This document shows, piece after piece, positions 16,011 to 24,883 of a stretch of DNA of 46,906 nucleotides. The first letter of the stretch is position 1. The number at the start of each line of letters is the position of its first letter. The translations under genes were made by a program, and so were the position numbers. Below the pieces are notes generated by a model. It ran no database searches and was not told where the DNA came from. It was given only the letters and a program-made list of their open reading frames with translations. This stretch comes from a virus, in IMG/VR virus record IMGVR_UViG_3300020193_001983, positions 1 to 46,906 of that record; one strand, written 5' to 3'.

Positions 16011-16217
16011 CTAAAGGTTATCAAAGCGGCAAGGAAAATTGGTAAAAATAGATTTAAGCACAGGCAATCCTTCCTTAGACATACTACCGCTTAACTTGGA
16101 AGCTTCCTCAAATGTATCATGACAAAAATCACAACCACCACCATTGCAACTAGTGTTTTTACATCTTTCGCACACTATGCAAGCACAATTACATGTCTCA
16201 CACCAATACCAATCCAT
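16011..16217 (-). CDS. Small cysteine-rich zinc-binding protein
   Basis: A 68-residue protein with ten Cys, most in pairs (WCETCNCACIVCERC, then CNGGGCDFCHDTF), which can hold two zinc ions. It follows the AlkB-like gene by nine bases on the same strand. No defined family; possibly a nucleic-acid or protein-binding knuckle. Confidence 0.6.
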   Translation of the reverse strand: MDWYWCETCNCACIVCERCKNTSCNGGGCDFCHDTFEEASKLSGSMSKEGLPVLKSIFTNFPCRFDNL

Positions 16218-16226
16218 TTAATTCTC

Positions 16227-16738
16227 CTAGTCAGCACATCTAAAAACAATAGAATATCGTAAATCTATTGCTGGTTCTGTTGAATGTTCCCAGCTATCTC
16301 TAATTTCTCCACTAATTTGCATTAAACTTTTAGCTGGCAATGGCACTGTATAATTTAACTTTTCTTTTCTTTTAGAGAAAATCATTTTTGTTTCACTTAA
16401 AAGACTTAAAACTGTAATTATTTGACCGCTTTCTTTGCTATCAATATGTGCTGATATTTTTTGCCCTTCAAAATATTCATTTATAGTTACAGAAGCAGGT
16501 CTGGTTTTAACTAAGTTTTTTTCAACCAATCTATCTAAAATGAAATTAAAATACTCAGGAATAATAGAAGACACCATATTGCTTTTATAAGGCAAATCCG
16601 AACCATACCTCATTATATTATTTCTGTTTTTAGTTTTTTTATAGTCCCAGACTTTATATTTTTCATTAATTCTTGTTCTTCTTCAACAGTAATAAAGTCA
16701 AAAACAATAGAAAATCCTAAACTTTCAATATTTTCCAA
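16227..16738 (-). CDS. AlkB-like 2OG-Fe(II) dioxygenase, frame broken
   Basis: The uninterrupted C-terminal frame (from ATG 16613) has the full active-site set of AlkB: H56 and D58 (SAHIDSK), H110 (SWEHSTEP) for iron, and R119-x5-R125 (RYSIVFR) for 2-oxoglutarate. Upstream DNA encodes the expected N-terminus in another frame: a TTG at 16738 after AGGAG starts LENIESLGFSIVFDFITVEEEQE, and the frame then shifts to INEKYKVWDYKKTK leading into MRYGSDLPYK. One base seems lost near 16666-16675. The product would be about 170 residues and would repair alkylated nucleic acid, perhaps phage DNA. It is downstream of the tube paralogue gene. Confidence 0.75.
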
Positions 16739-16747
16739 TAAAAACTC

Positions 16748-17719
16748 CTAAGAACATTGAGCAGGCAATGAACACACAGGCAATATGTCTGAAGGCACAT
16801 ATGGCGCACAACACAATCCAATTTCAGGTGGAAGCGGTAAAATTTCACATTCAAGAATTTCTCCGTTACAAATACACCGTAAAATAACTGGTTCACCTAC
16901 AGCACTAGCCGTCAATGGCAAACTTATATTAATATATATCTCTTCGACTAAATCAGGATACCTTTCAACTAGACGATCATCAGATGATATACATATAACT
17001 TGATCACTATCAGTTCGAGACGTTGCACTCAATTCAATAAGACCACTATATTGTGGATTTGCGAAAACAATATTCGCACTAATTACAACTGTGTCTCCTA
17101 CATATAAAGGACAATGATCAGTAGCAATTGATATAAAATTACCAAAATCATCAACAAAAGCATCTTGACAAACTCCACAATCATCATTATCACATAGGTT
17201 TGAATTAATTGATGCTGCATTATATGTCACAGTCATTTTTATCATACATGCATCAGGCTGCGACATATCAAGTTCGCCAAAATCTACACTGGAAGGCCAC
17301 GCATCCCATAAAACACAAGTTTCAACAACATTACCACACCCATCTAACATCTCTAATATAATTCTGCCAAATGCACTCTGACAAGGTGGCACATTCACAC
17401 TAAAAGGGTCTTTTGTTCTCATATAAATTTGAATCCATCTATATAATGAATTCAAGTCTAAACCAACTACATCATAAAAACTAAATTCTATAGGCTCATA
17501 AGTAACTTCTTGTGCAGGTATTTTATATTTTTGACCATTATAATGAACATCTACTTCATCTATATTTATTTTTGGGCGACTACCACTAAATACATTTGAA
17601 GCCCAAAAATATTCAGTATTCGAACCACATGTGAAACTTAAACTAAATCTCCATCTAAATTTTCGCTTGAAAATTATATTTGGCCCACCAAGCGGTCCTA
17701 ATCCCATATTACTAGACAT
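16748..17719 (-). CDS. Tail tube-like protein with C-terminal extra domain
   Basis: A 323-residue protein whose first 175 residues are related to the tube protein at 31966: GLGPLGG-NIIFKRKFRW matches GLGPIGNSDNIFKRKFRW, and YDVVGLDLNSLYRWI, DGCGNVVETCVLWDAWPSSVDFGELDMSQ have close counterparts. The remaining 140 residues are not in the other copies: a beta-rich domain with CPLYVGDTVVISANIVF and IYINISLPLTASAVGEPV, like an immunoglobulin-type fold. It may be a decorated tube protein or the T4 gp54-like tube initiator; the sequence does not decide. Start has an AAAGG Shine-Dalgarno. Confidence 0.7.
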   Translation of the reverse strand: MSSNMGLGPLGGPNIIFKRKFRWRFSLSFTCGSNTEYFWASNVFSGSRPKINIDEVDVHYNGQKYKIPAQEVTYEPIEFSFYDVVGLDLNSLYRWIQIYMRTKDPFSVNVPPCQSAFGRIILEMLDGCGNVVETCVLWDAWPSSVDFGELDMSQPDACMIKMTVTYNAASINSNLCDNDDCGVCQDAFVDDFGNFISIATDHCPLYVGDTVVISANIVFANPQYSGLIELSATSRTDSDQVICISSDDRLVERYPDLVEEIYINISLPLTASAVGEPVILRCICNGEILECEILPLPPEIGLCCAPYVPSDILPVCSLPAQCS

Positions 17720-17764
17720 AATTACCTTTAATTGATTTAATTAATATGTTGACTAAAATATATA

Positions 17765-18494
17765 TTAGTCATTATCTTTATTTAACAACTCCTCAACCAA
17801 TTTAGGCATCTGTTCTCCTGCTTTACCTGCAAATTTAGTAAAACTATGCAATCGTAAAGGAGGCTCTGGATCAACCCAATATTTCTTTTCAGTATCCTTA
17901 AATTCAAATATCAAACCAGCTGCCGGATAAACCTGGGCACTCGTTCCAACCCCTATAAATATATCAGCTTCTCTCTTTAACTGTTCCAAATATTTATCTT
18001 GTAAATCTACTGCCTCACCAAACCAAACAACATCTGGCCTTAAATGTCCACCACACAAAGGACAAAAATCATTTATCGTGGCAGGTTTATTATGAACAAT
18101 CTTATAGTTACAACTAAATTTATCGTTTTTAGCTATAGAACTATGCCACTCACACTTCCTAAAACTCAAGCTTCCATGCAGATGCCACACATTCATACAC
18201 CCAGCCCTTTCCAACAAATCATCTACATTTTGAGTTATATTGATTACATTATACTTTTCTTGTAACTTAGCTATAGCCTTATGTGCCGCATTAGGTTCTG
18301 CTGCCTGCACATTGTTCCATCTATCTGCATAAAATTGTAACATCACTTCTTTGTTCCATTTCCAAGCATTATGGTCCGCAACTTCCTCCACCTTATAATT
18401 ATGCCACAAACCATCAGTAGAATCACTAAAAGTTGGAATCCCGCTCTCTTTAGATAACCCAGCACCAGATAAGACAACTACTGTTTTTTTTCAT
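17765..18494 (-). CDS. Sirtuin (NAD-dependent deacylase), frame broken at start
   Basis: A Sir2-family protein of about 240 residues. The open frame shows ITQNVDDLLERAG, the catalytic His in HLHGS (H78 of the open frame), four zinc Cys (86, 100, 116, 119), RPDVVWFGE and GVGTSAQVYPAAG. The NAD-binding start is upstream in another frame: SGAGLSKESGIPTFSD. An ATG at 18494 precedes a run of eight A; with seven A the frame would be continuous (MKKTVVVLSGAG). So there is one extra base, by error, mutation or transcriptional slippage. It removes acyl groups from lysines, consuming NAD and releasing nicotinamide. Confidence 0.8.
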
Positions 18495-18514
18495 ATGCTC
18501 TACTATAGTAAAGA

Positions 18515-19207
18515 ATGGAATATATCGACAAAGGAAATGGGAACCCGGTTGTATTATTTAGCGGAACACCTTCAGGATCAGATCACATTTTACTCTTTGA
18601 AGGTCTTCTAGACAAGTTCAGAATTATTAGCCCTTCTAGACCTGGATATCTAGGAACTCCCCTCAATGGTCCAAGCAGCATCACAGATCAAGCTTGGATG
18701 TTTTTCGATCTTCTAAATAAGCTAAACATCAACAAAACATCATTATTAGCTCATTCAGGTGGTGGACCATATGCCTTAGAATTTGTCAAACTATTTCCAG
18801 AAAAAGTAGACAAACTAATTCTTTGCTCTGCGTTAGTTAAGCCTGATAAAATTGGTTTGCTTTCTAGAATATTTTGGCAAAATTGGATTCTAAGATTAGG
18901 CGGATTCTTTGCCCCACAATATAAAGCTTATCTCCAATTACTCATGCCAAAAAGAAAACGCATAGATGGCTTTAACAATGATGCATATAATTTCAAAAAT
19001 ATGCCAGTCTTTAATTTTAGCTCCATCAATTGCCCAACTCTAATACTTCATGACCTAAATGACAGCTTTGTTAAGTTTGAACAAGCACAACTAGCCAATC
19101 ACATTCCAAAATCTATTCTAATGACATTTTCTGGGAACCATTTCTTAACAATTGGCCCAGATAAAGATGAAGTTTATGAGGCAATGGAAGGGTTTTTGGA
19201 GAAGTGA
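18515..19207 (+). CDS. Alpha/beta hydrolase
   Basis: A 230-residue alpha/beta-hydrolase-fold enzyme. The nucleophile elbow is AHSGGG (S81), with D183 (HDLNDSF) and H209 (GNHF) completing the triad; FSGTPSGSDH provides the oxyanion-hole loop. Related proteins are esterases or other hydrolases, and the substrate is not predictable. It is divergent from the sirtuin gene with only 20 bases between their starts, which include the palindrome ACTATAGT. A strong promoter and a small RNA candidate follow it. Confidence 0.8.
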   Translation: MEYIDKGNGNPVVLFSGTPSGSDHILLFEGLLDKFRIISPSRPGYLGTPLNGPSSITDQAWMFFDLLNKLNINKTSLLAHSGGGPYALEFVKLFPEKVDKLILCSALVKPDKIGLLSRIFWQNWILRLGGFFAPQYKAYLQLLMPKRKRIDGFNNDAYNFKNMPVFNFSSINCPTLILHDLNDSFVKFEQAQLANHIPKSILMTFSGNHFLTIGPDKDEVYEAMEGFLEK

Positions 19208-19209
19208 GC

Positions 19210-19238
19210 TTGACAAAAGAAATAAGTTTTGAAATAAT
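19210..19238 (+). promoter_or_regulatory. Sigma70-type promoter of an intergenic RNA
   Basis: TTGACA (19210-19215), 17 bases, then AATAAT (19233-19238). No reading frame follows before the terminator at 19299-19332, so it would make a short non-coding transcript. Confidence 0.5.
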
Positions 19239-19244
19239 ACTTTT

Positions 19245-19332
19245 GCCTAACCTGACCTATTAGGGTGTGGTGTGGTAGGGTATAATAGGCTGTTGTTGAA
19301 GAGGAATGGGGCAACTCATTCCTCTTTTATTT
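19245..19332 (+). ncRNA. Candidate small RNA with G-rich hairpin loop
   Basis: The segment between a TTGACA-type promoter and an intrinsic terminator is about 88 bases long and has no open frame. Inside, arms CCTATTA (19255-19261) and TAATAGG close a loop containing the G tracts GGG, GG, GG and GGG within GGGTGTGGTGTGGTAGGG. Such a run is striking in AT-rich DNA and could form a two-layer G-quadruplex or be a protein or anti-sense site. The 3' end overlaps the end of the convergent Hef-like gene, so it could also act on that mRNA. Prediction rests on promoter, terminator and structure only. Confidence 0.45.
19299..19332 (+). terminator. Intrinsic terminator
   Basis: Arms AAGAGGAATG and CATTCCTCTT (10 bp, 8-base loop) followed by TTATTTT in the + direction. 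It ends the candidate small RNA or the hydrolase transcript, and overlaps the stop codon of the convergent Hef-like gene. Confidence 0.65.
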
Positions 19333-20980
19333 TGTATATCCACGTTTTCTTGCCACAATCCCAAATGCGGCTAAAACCTCTTGCATTAGCCCATTGCACT
19401 TCTGTTAATTCTGGAGGGCAATTGGTTTTCTTCTTTTGTTGAGATTGTTTACTATATCTTAATTTAGGTTTCTTTGTAGACACATAAGAATAATCTGCTT
19501 TTTCTTCTATTAGTAGCTCAAATCCTAGTTTTTTATATACATTACCTTGACTCCATCTATTATCACTCCAAGTTCTAATCTCTTCTTTATTATTATTATT
19601 AGCCCATTCTTTACAACGTTCAAACAACCTTGCCGCCCCTCCAACCACATTTATTCCTGATTTCACGCAAAATCTGTCTAAGGTTATTATGTCTAGGTAT
19701 CCTCTATGATGTCTTCCTAATGACATGGCAGCAACAATTTCTTTTTTATACTCCAAAACAAAAAACACGGACCCTAAGTTATTACCATATTGAATATGAT
19801 TTTGATTACAAAATTCATTAAATATTTTTCTGTTTACTTGTTGAACTTTGCATTTTCTAGCATATATTGTTTCTGTGTTTTTGTTTAAAACAGATTGCAA
19901 AAATCCTTTGACTTGTTTATTTCTAAATTTCCATTCATCTTCAAATATAGTAATTAATCTAATGCCTTTCTCTAAACATTTAATATATTTATCGTAATGA
20001 TATTTTACATCTCTAGGTTGAGGAGAATCTTCATTGTGCCAAAAAAGCCCACAATACTCTATTGCTACGTTTATTTTTGGATCATATAAATCAATTTCTT
20101 TTCCTTCCAACAACAAATAATCATTTTCAAAAGAAAAGCCCATAGAATTCAACCAATCTTTCAATTCTTTTTCTGCTTTTCCATATTTTTGATTTTTTGT
20201 TAAACATAATGGATTAGGAACGCCTAACCTTTCCATACAAACATTTCTATAATTCAATTTTGATTCATCTGTTTGAGAATAATAATCCTTGTCATACCTG
20301 GATTTCATTGTCTCTTTTGCCTTGGCTCTGTTTTCTGGCAATTGTGATTCATGCAAAACGCCTTTTTCGTCAAGACATTTTTTTGTCCTGTTAGTCCAAT
20401 ATTCTTCGGTTTGAGTATAATTTCTTTTCCCAAATGTGCTTTCACAAGTATCTTCCCTTTTTTTCAAACTAACAGGATTTAACATCGGATGATCAAATCC
20501 AGAAGCCTCTTGATATCCATTTTTTTGCATTTCTTTAAAATCAGGATGTTGAGAAATATTTTTTACTCCCCACACTTTTTCGCAACTTTCTTGTTGTATA
20601 GTTCTTACTTCAGAAGACTGCATAGGATGGTCTACTCCCCAATTCTTACGAGAAGTTTTTTTTCTTTTTTCTTTATTATTTTTTGTTTGAGAATAATATT
20701 CCACTCCGTTTTCTTTTAAACATTTCTCCTTCATATCATCTTTAAACTTATTTGTTTTAAATATGTTTGTTTCGCCATGAAGAAGCAACGACACTTCTTC
20801 TTTTTTCTTTAGTTTACATTCTTTAGCTCCACAACTATCTTTTTGAATATGCTTATTGCATTTTTCTCTACTATGCTTTTGCCTTTGAAATTCCGCTCCA
20901 CAATAATCACATTTAAACCAAACAATATCAACAAACCTAACTTTTTTGTAAGATTTGTCTAACTTTTCTTCAATAATCAT
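19316..20980 (-). CDS. Hef-like homing endonuclease
   Basis: A 554-residue protein of the kind found as freestanding homing endonucleases in T4-like phages. Order: Cys pairs near residues 24-55 (zinc); residues about 65-260 with repeated units of about 27 residues of the form K-x-x-(W/Y/F)G-V-x-(H/Y)-x-x-Q; a Vsr-like PD-(D/E)XK domain at 265-365 (E270, IDLYD D297, IEYCGLFWH E308/H315, TIFEDEW); then a C-terminal domain with SLGRHHRGYLDIITLDRFC, VVGGAARLF and WSQGNVYKKLGFELL, resembling a GNAT fold. It cuts a specific DNA site and promotes its own spread. It has its own promoter. Confidence 0.8.
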   Translation of the reverse strand: MIIEEKLDKSYKKVRFVDIVWFKCDYCGAEFQRQKHSREKCNKHIQKDSCGAKECKLKKKEEVSLLLHGETNIFKTNKFKDDMKEKCLKENGVEYYSQTKNNKEKRKKTSRKNWGVDHPMQSSEVRTIQQESCEKVWGVKNISQHPDFKEMQKNGYQEASGFDHPMLNPVSLKKREDTCESTFGKRNYTQTEEYWTNRTKKCLDEKGVLHESQLPENRAKAKETMKSRYDKDYYSQTDESKLNYRNVCMERLGVPNPLCLTKNQKYGKAEKELKDWLNSMGFSFENDYLLLEGKEIDLYDPKINVAIEYCGLFWHNEDSPQPRDVKYHYDKYIKCLEKGIRLITIFEDEWKFRNKQVKGFLQSVLNKNTETIYARKCKVQQVNRKIFNEFCNQNHIQYGNNLGSVFFVLEYKKEIVAAMSLGRHHRGYLDIITLDRFCVKSGINVVGGAARLFERCKEWANNNNKEEIRTWSDNRWSQGNVYKKLGFELLIEEKADYSYVSTKKPKLRYSKQSQQKKKTNCPPELTEVQWANARGFSRIWDCGKKTWIYKIKEE

Positions 20981-20988
20981 AACTTATT

Positions 20989-21017
20989 ATTGTAATGCAA
21001 AAAACATATGTTGTCAA
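20989..21017 (-). promoter_or_regulatory. Sigma70-type promoter of the Hef-like gene, leaderless
   Basis: On the minus strand TTGACA (21017-21012), 17 bases and TACAAT (20994-20989); the ATG follows after eight bases. Near-consensus promoter with no room for a ribosome binding site. Its -35 box overlaps the stop codon of the neck gene. Confidence 0.65.
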
Positions 21018-21895
21018 TCGAGAGAAATGTAAGGCAAATCCCCCCAGCGATTAATTAATCTTTCTTCCCAATCCTTTTTGTCTTGCATTCCTTCTTGGAG
21101 TAAATTTTCTCCATCTAATTGAATGCCGCCTTGAGGTCCAGGCAGTTGCTTATATTTACTTCGTATTCTACCTAACATAATTTTAGCGAAAGCCAAAGCG
21201 CCTTCTTGCATCGCAGAACTTACTTGTTTAAAGTCAGGCTTCTTCTGTAAATAATTTACTATTACAGGCCAGCAACGGCATGGAATCGGGTATAATTTAA
21301 TATTGCAATAGCCATCAACCCATTCCCAGCCGCCAATTTGTGAACTTAATCTATTATACATTTGGTCGTATTGCTTGTACAAAACCCATTCGCCCATTCT
21401 ACCATAAATAGGTTGGTTTGGATCAAGTAAACCTCCTTGCATAGAAGCATAACTTCCACCCGGATAATAATATTCTATAGGTAACGCCCCGCCTAAATCA
21501 TTAGCATTAAAGCTTAGACTCGGTTGTTTCTTATAAAAGACATTTCTAATAAATCCTACATCAGCTGGCATTGTGTAGACGCTTTTTCCGGCTGTTGTAT
21601 TAAAAACATAATAGGTAAAATATTCTCTAGGTGCCCATTCTTCGAAGACTTGGAGAGCTAGATCGACAGCACCATCTAAGTTTTGGTTATCTAGCTCAAT
21701 TTTGACTACTGGCGCACCTAACATAAGGAGAACATAGTCTTTTATTTGTTCTCGTACCTTTTCACGGTATTTTCTTGCCCCTATCTTGCCACAACCTACT
21801 GGATCGGTGAGGCTTAGGCAATCTCCATTTGAACAGCCAGTGGAACTTCTTGGCAAGTCAATAAAGATGTTATTGTTGTCGCAATTTGTTGACAT
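21014..21895 (-). CDS. Neck protein (T4 gp13-like)
   Basis: A 293-residue protein with the features of T4-type head-completion/neck proteins: an N-terminal tail, then REQIKDYVLLMLGAPVVKIEL, LDGAVDLALQVFEEWAPRE, and VYTMPADVGFIRNVFY. In T4, gp13 and gp14 close the filled head and bind the tail. A gp14-like gene lies 6 kb away at 27790. The start is next to a divergent late promoter serving the 985-aa gene. Identification is by sequence pattern, so gp13 is likely but not certain. Confidence 0.65.
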   Translation of the reverse strand: MSTNCDNNNIFIDLPRSSTGCSNGDCLSLTDPVGCGKIGARKYREKVREQIKDYVLLMLGAPVVKIELDNQNLDGAVDLALQVFEEWAPREYFTYYVFNTTAGKSVYTMPADVGFIRNVFYKKQPSLSFNANDLGGALPIEYYYPGGSYASMQGGLLDPNQPIYGRMGEWVLYKQYDQMYNRLSSQIGGWEWVDGYCNIKLYPIPCRCWPVIVNYLQKKPDFKQVSSAMQEGALAFAKIMLGRIRSKYKQLPGPQGGIQLDGENLLQEGMQDKKDWEERLINRWGDLPYISLD

Positions 21896-21903
21896 TATAA
21901 ATA
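21896..21903 (+). promoter_or_regulatory. T4-type late promoter box
   Basis: An exact TATAAATA, the T4 late promoter element recognised by gp55. It lies 22 bases before the ATG of the 985-aa gene, with an AGGA ribosome binding site between. A gp55-like sigma factor is encoded at 33680-34219. Confidence 0.6.
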
Positions 21904-21925
21904 TATATGTTTAGGAAAATTCAAA

Positions 21926-24883
21926 ATGCGTACAAAATCTTTTTCTGATTATATCTCAAAAGAATGGGATGTTTGGAGATTTACAAAGCTGCAAGAGGCT
22001 AGAGAAAAGCTTACAGAGAACAAAGAAGGTTCTCCAATGGCTTATGCTGGCAATCAATCTAAAGCTCCTTTGCTTTGGACTGAGGATGATATGAAGTTTT
22101 TGTCACAATTTCCAGTGTCTTTGTGGTCCCAAGCTTTACAATGGAGATATAATGAAGGTTTAATTCAAGTATCAAAACTTAGAGAAGAAGACCCTAATGG
22201 AAAAAAAGGTAGTTATGATTCTATCCCTGATGAAATTCCAGAAATTACTTTAAGAGGAATGGGCGGCAAGAAATATAAATTCTACAATGTTTATACTGGT
22301 TTTAAACAGTTAATGCAGATGTTAGAAAAGCCTATAAAATATAGAAAAAGTCATAACCCAATGGGATATTACAAGGACAATCCAGAAGGTCCAGGTATTG
22401 AAGACATAGACCCATTCGAAACTAATCCAGAAAGTGAGAAGCATAGAAGCAAATATTCTGGAGGTTTACACGATTACGATCTTTCTCATCCAATAGAAGT
22501 TTCAGATGAGTATATTGATTCTATTCCTGATGAAGATATTGTAGTTCCAAAAGGGAAAGAAAGGACTCCGCAAAATATAGAAAAAGCAAGAGACAAGATG
22601 AAAAAAGATAGGTATAATTCTTTCCAAGGGATGGCAGTCTTAAGGCCAGTTGTTGCTTCAAAACTACTTGCCAATTGGTTAAAAGCACAAGGTTTAGGAT
22701 TATTAGGGGAAGTTCCTAATCAAGTAAAAGACCCTATAACTGGTCAAACTGTAGCAACAAAGCAAGTAAATCCAGATGCTGTTGATAAAAGATTGAAACT
22801 AAGAGTGGGAGAGGACGACAATAAAAGCTTTAATCACGGCCCTTCAGCAATTGGTGGTAAGCGTGTACCCATTAATCTTCCTGCTTTTGAAAGAAAAATA
22901 AATTATGTCGAGGTTTCAAAAGATGGCAAGGAAAAGCAGGTTACAAAAAATGTACTAATGCCATATTTGAAGCCAGGCGTAATATTGCCGAGAATTTTTG
23001 ATTTATCATTAGATCAAAAATATATTCTAGCAACAAGAAACAAGGAATTCGTTGACAATTATGAAAAACTTTGTCCCCAGCTTGGGCCATTAACTCCTGG
23101 AAATTGGAGTCATATATATCAAACTTGTACAGCAGCAAAAAGGGCGGCTCAGGTCAATGAGTTATCTAAATTGCTAACAAATTATGATATTCTAACTCCC
23201 GAACAGGTTGATCATTTAAAGAAAAATCAAAGAGACTTATATCATGTGGCTTCTTCTGAATTTGCTGGTTCTAAAGACCCTTGGAGCAAAGCAGGTGGAT
23301 TTTATCCTATTGGCTGGTCAACGAATAAAGGAAAAAGAAAGATTGTTCCTGCCGATATGGAACAAGATCAATTAAGAACAGCAATCGATAAGCACTGGCA
23401 AGAATTATTTGATTTGTCTTTTAAACAAATCGGTTATTTTATAAGTTGGGCTAGAAAAAGCAATGAATTACCAAAGGCTGTAGTAGACATGTTGGAAAGA
23501 ATTCATCCTGATTTGGCTAATGTTGCAGCAGCTTTACTTGGTTTAAATTTAAATCATCCACGTTTAGGTGTTTATGACCCTGAATCGGGTTTAACCAATG
23601 TAAAGGGTGAAGACTCTGATTTGAAACAAGACAGAGCTAATTATGTGATGAATTTAACAAGGGATTTATCGCAAGCAGCTTTTGGTGATTTGCCGGGACG
23701 TAGACAAAGAGAAAAAGGTGGTGCCAAAACAGTAAGTGCGAGTTCAGGAGACGCAGAAAAAGGTAGTCTGTCTGATATTATCTCTACTGATGCTGGTATT
23801 TCTGGTAATTCTGGTTGGGATACTCGTAGAACATGGCTTAATCCAAAGACTGAACCTATTATTGATCCTTCTGGAAACGTTACTTATCAACCTACCAGAA
23901 TGATTTGGAATGTTCCACAAATTAACCACAAAATTGACGCATACTTCAAAACAAAGAGAAATTTGATTGCGTCACGATTAGGTGATGATTTTGCTCAAAT
24001 GGTTGATAATACAAGAGATAAGCTAAAGACTGAAGTTGCTGCAATGAATGAATTAATGAGCAAAGCAACAAAAGAGCTTGAATCACAAGGTTTTAGTGGA
24101 GAGAAACTTGAAGACAAAGCAAGAGAAATGGCCATGTCACAATTGTCAGATAAATTAAAGGAACTAAGACCTGACCTTTACAGCAAATCTTCTTCCTCTG
24201 AAATGGAAGACATTGCACGAAAGTTTAAAGACTTCAATAAATCTAATTTTAGTGCAGAAGTAAAGGGCAAAGAAGATGAAGTAATGATGAGCTTCTTTGA
24301 TTCTTTATTGAATGGCGAATCTGTGCCTATGCCTTATTATGACGAAAATACGGGTGAATTTAGCAAAACAGAGCAAGCATTTTCATTAGATCAGTTAATG
24401 AAGAGTGGTGTGAACAGTGCCAAGTCAGTATTGCAGTTCATATTTAAACTTTGGAGCGAAGAAGGTGCAGAAGAATATGCTGTACCTATGACAATGGCTG
24501 TTAGCAAGAAAATGGGACAGAATATATCTGAAAATGATGCGATACAGCAAGTTGTAACAGCTTCGCAACAGATGGAAAGGCCGATTAAGCCTAATCAAAA
24601 ACCTACCCAAACTGCTGCCGCTCCTCAACCAACTGCACAACCAATGAAACAAGCTGCAAGTGATATTAGCAGTGTTGTACAAGATTTGCCAAATAACTAT
24701 ATGAAAATTTGGAATATGAAGGATAAGTTCGCTGACCCAATGGCAAAACAACTGTTGCAGGTCTATTTTGACAAGTTGATTAAGCAAATACAGGGTATGG
24801 CGGCTCAACAGCAAGAAATACCAGATAACTTATTAGCTGCACTTAAGGTAGTTGGACAAGTGTTGAAAGGAAAACCTATATGA
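21926..24883 (+). CDS. Large putative internal head protein (985 aa)
   Basis: The longest gene here. It begins MRTKSFSDYISKEWDVW, resembling the capsid-targeting leader of other proteins in the window. No enzyme motif or family was recognised. The protein is hydrophilic, with a Lys/Glu-rich coiled-coil-prone part at about residues 680-790 and a Gln/Pro/Ala linker near 890-915 (KPNQKPTQTAAAPQPTAQ) before a short helical C-terminal domain. It has a late promoter box, so it is made with virion proteins. A protein of this size with such a leader could be a packaged, injected effector or a core protein; both are inference. A large intact frame with regular codon use makes the gene itself certain. 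Confidence 0.8.
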   Translation: MRTKSFSDYISKEWDVWRFTKLQEAREKLTENKEGSPMAYAGNQSKAPLLWTEDDMKFLSQFPVSLWSQALQWRYNEGLIQVSKLREEDPNGKKGSYDSIPDEIPEITLRGMGGKKYKFYNVYTGFKQLMQMLEKPIKYRKSHNPMGYYKDNPEGPGIEDIDPFETNPESEKHRSKYSGGLHDYDLSHPIEVSDEYIDSIPDEDIVVPKGKERTPQNIEKARDKMKKDRYNSFQGMAVLRPVVASKLLANWLKAQGLGLLGEVPNQVKDPITGQTVATKQVNPDAVDKRLKLRVGEDDNKSFNHGPSAIGGKRVPINLPAFERKINYVEVSKDGKEKQVTKNVLMPYLKPGVILPRIFDLSLDQKYILATRNKEFVDNYEKLCPQLGPLTPGNWSHIYQTCTAAKRAAQVNELSKLLTNYDILTPEQVDHLKKNQRDLYHVASSEFAGSKDPWSKAGGFYPIGWSTNKGKRKIVPADMEQDQLRTAIDKHWQELFDLSFKQIGYFISWARKSNELPKAVVDMLERIHPDLANVAAALLGLNLNHPRLGVYDPESGLTNVKGEDSDLKQDRANYVMNLTRDLSQAAFGDLPGRRQREKGGAKTVSASSGDAEKGSLSDIISTDAGISGNSGWDTRRTWLNPKTEPIIDPSGNVTYQPTRMIWNVPQINHKIDAYFKTKRNLIASRLGDDFAQMVDNTRDKLKTEVAAMNELMSKATKELESQGFSGEKLEDKAREMAMSQLSDKLKELRPDLYSKSSSSEMEDIARKFKDFNKSNFSAEVKGKEDEVMMSFFDSLLNGESVPMPYYDENTGEFSKTEQAFSLDQLMKSGVNSAKSVLQFIFKLWSEEGAEEYAVPMTMAVSKKMGQNISENDAIQQVVTASQQMERPIKPNQKPTQTAAAPQPTAQPMKQAASDISSVVQDLPNNYMKIWNMKDKFADPMAKQLLQVYFDKLIKQIQGMAAQQQEIPDNLLAALKVVGQVLKGKPI

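Noticed and set aside
22486-24814. Several antisense frames within the 985-aa gene
   Set aside because: No ribosome binding sites, and amino-acid composition is that of reversed AT-rich coding DNA.
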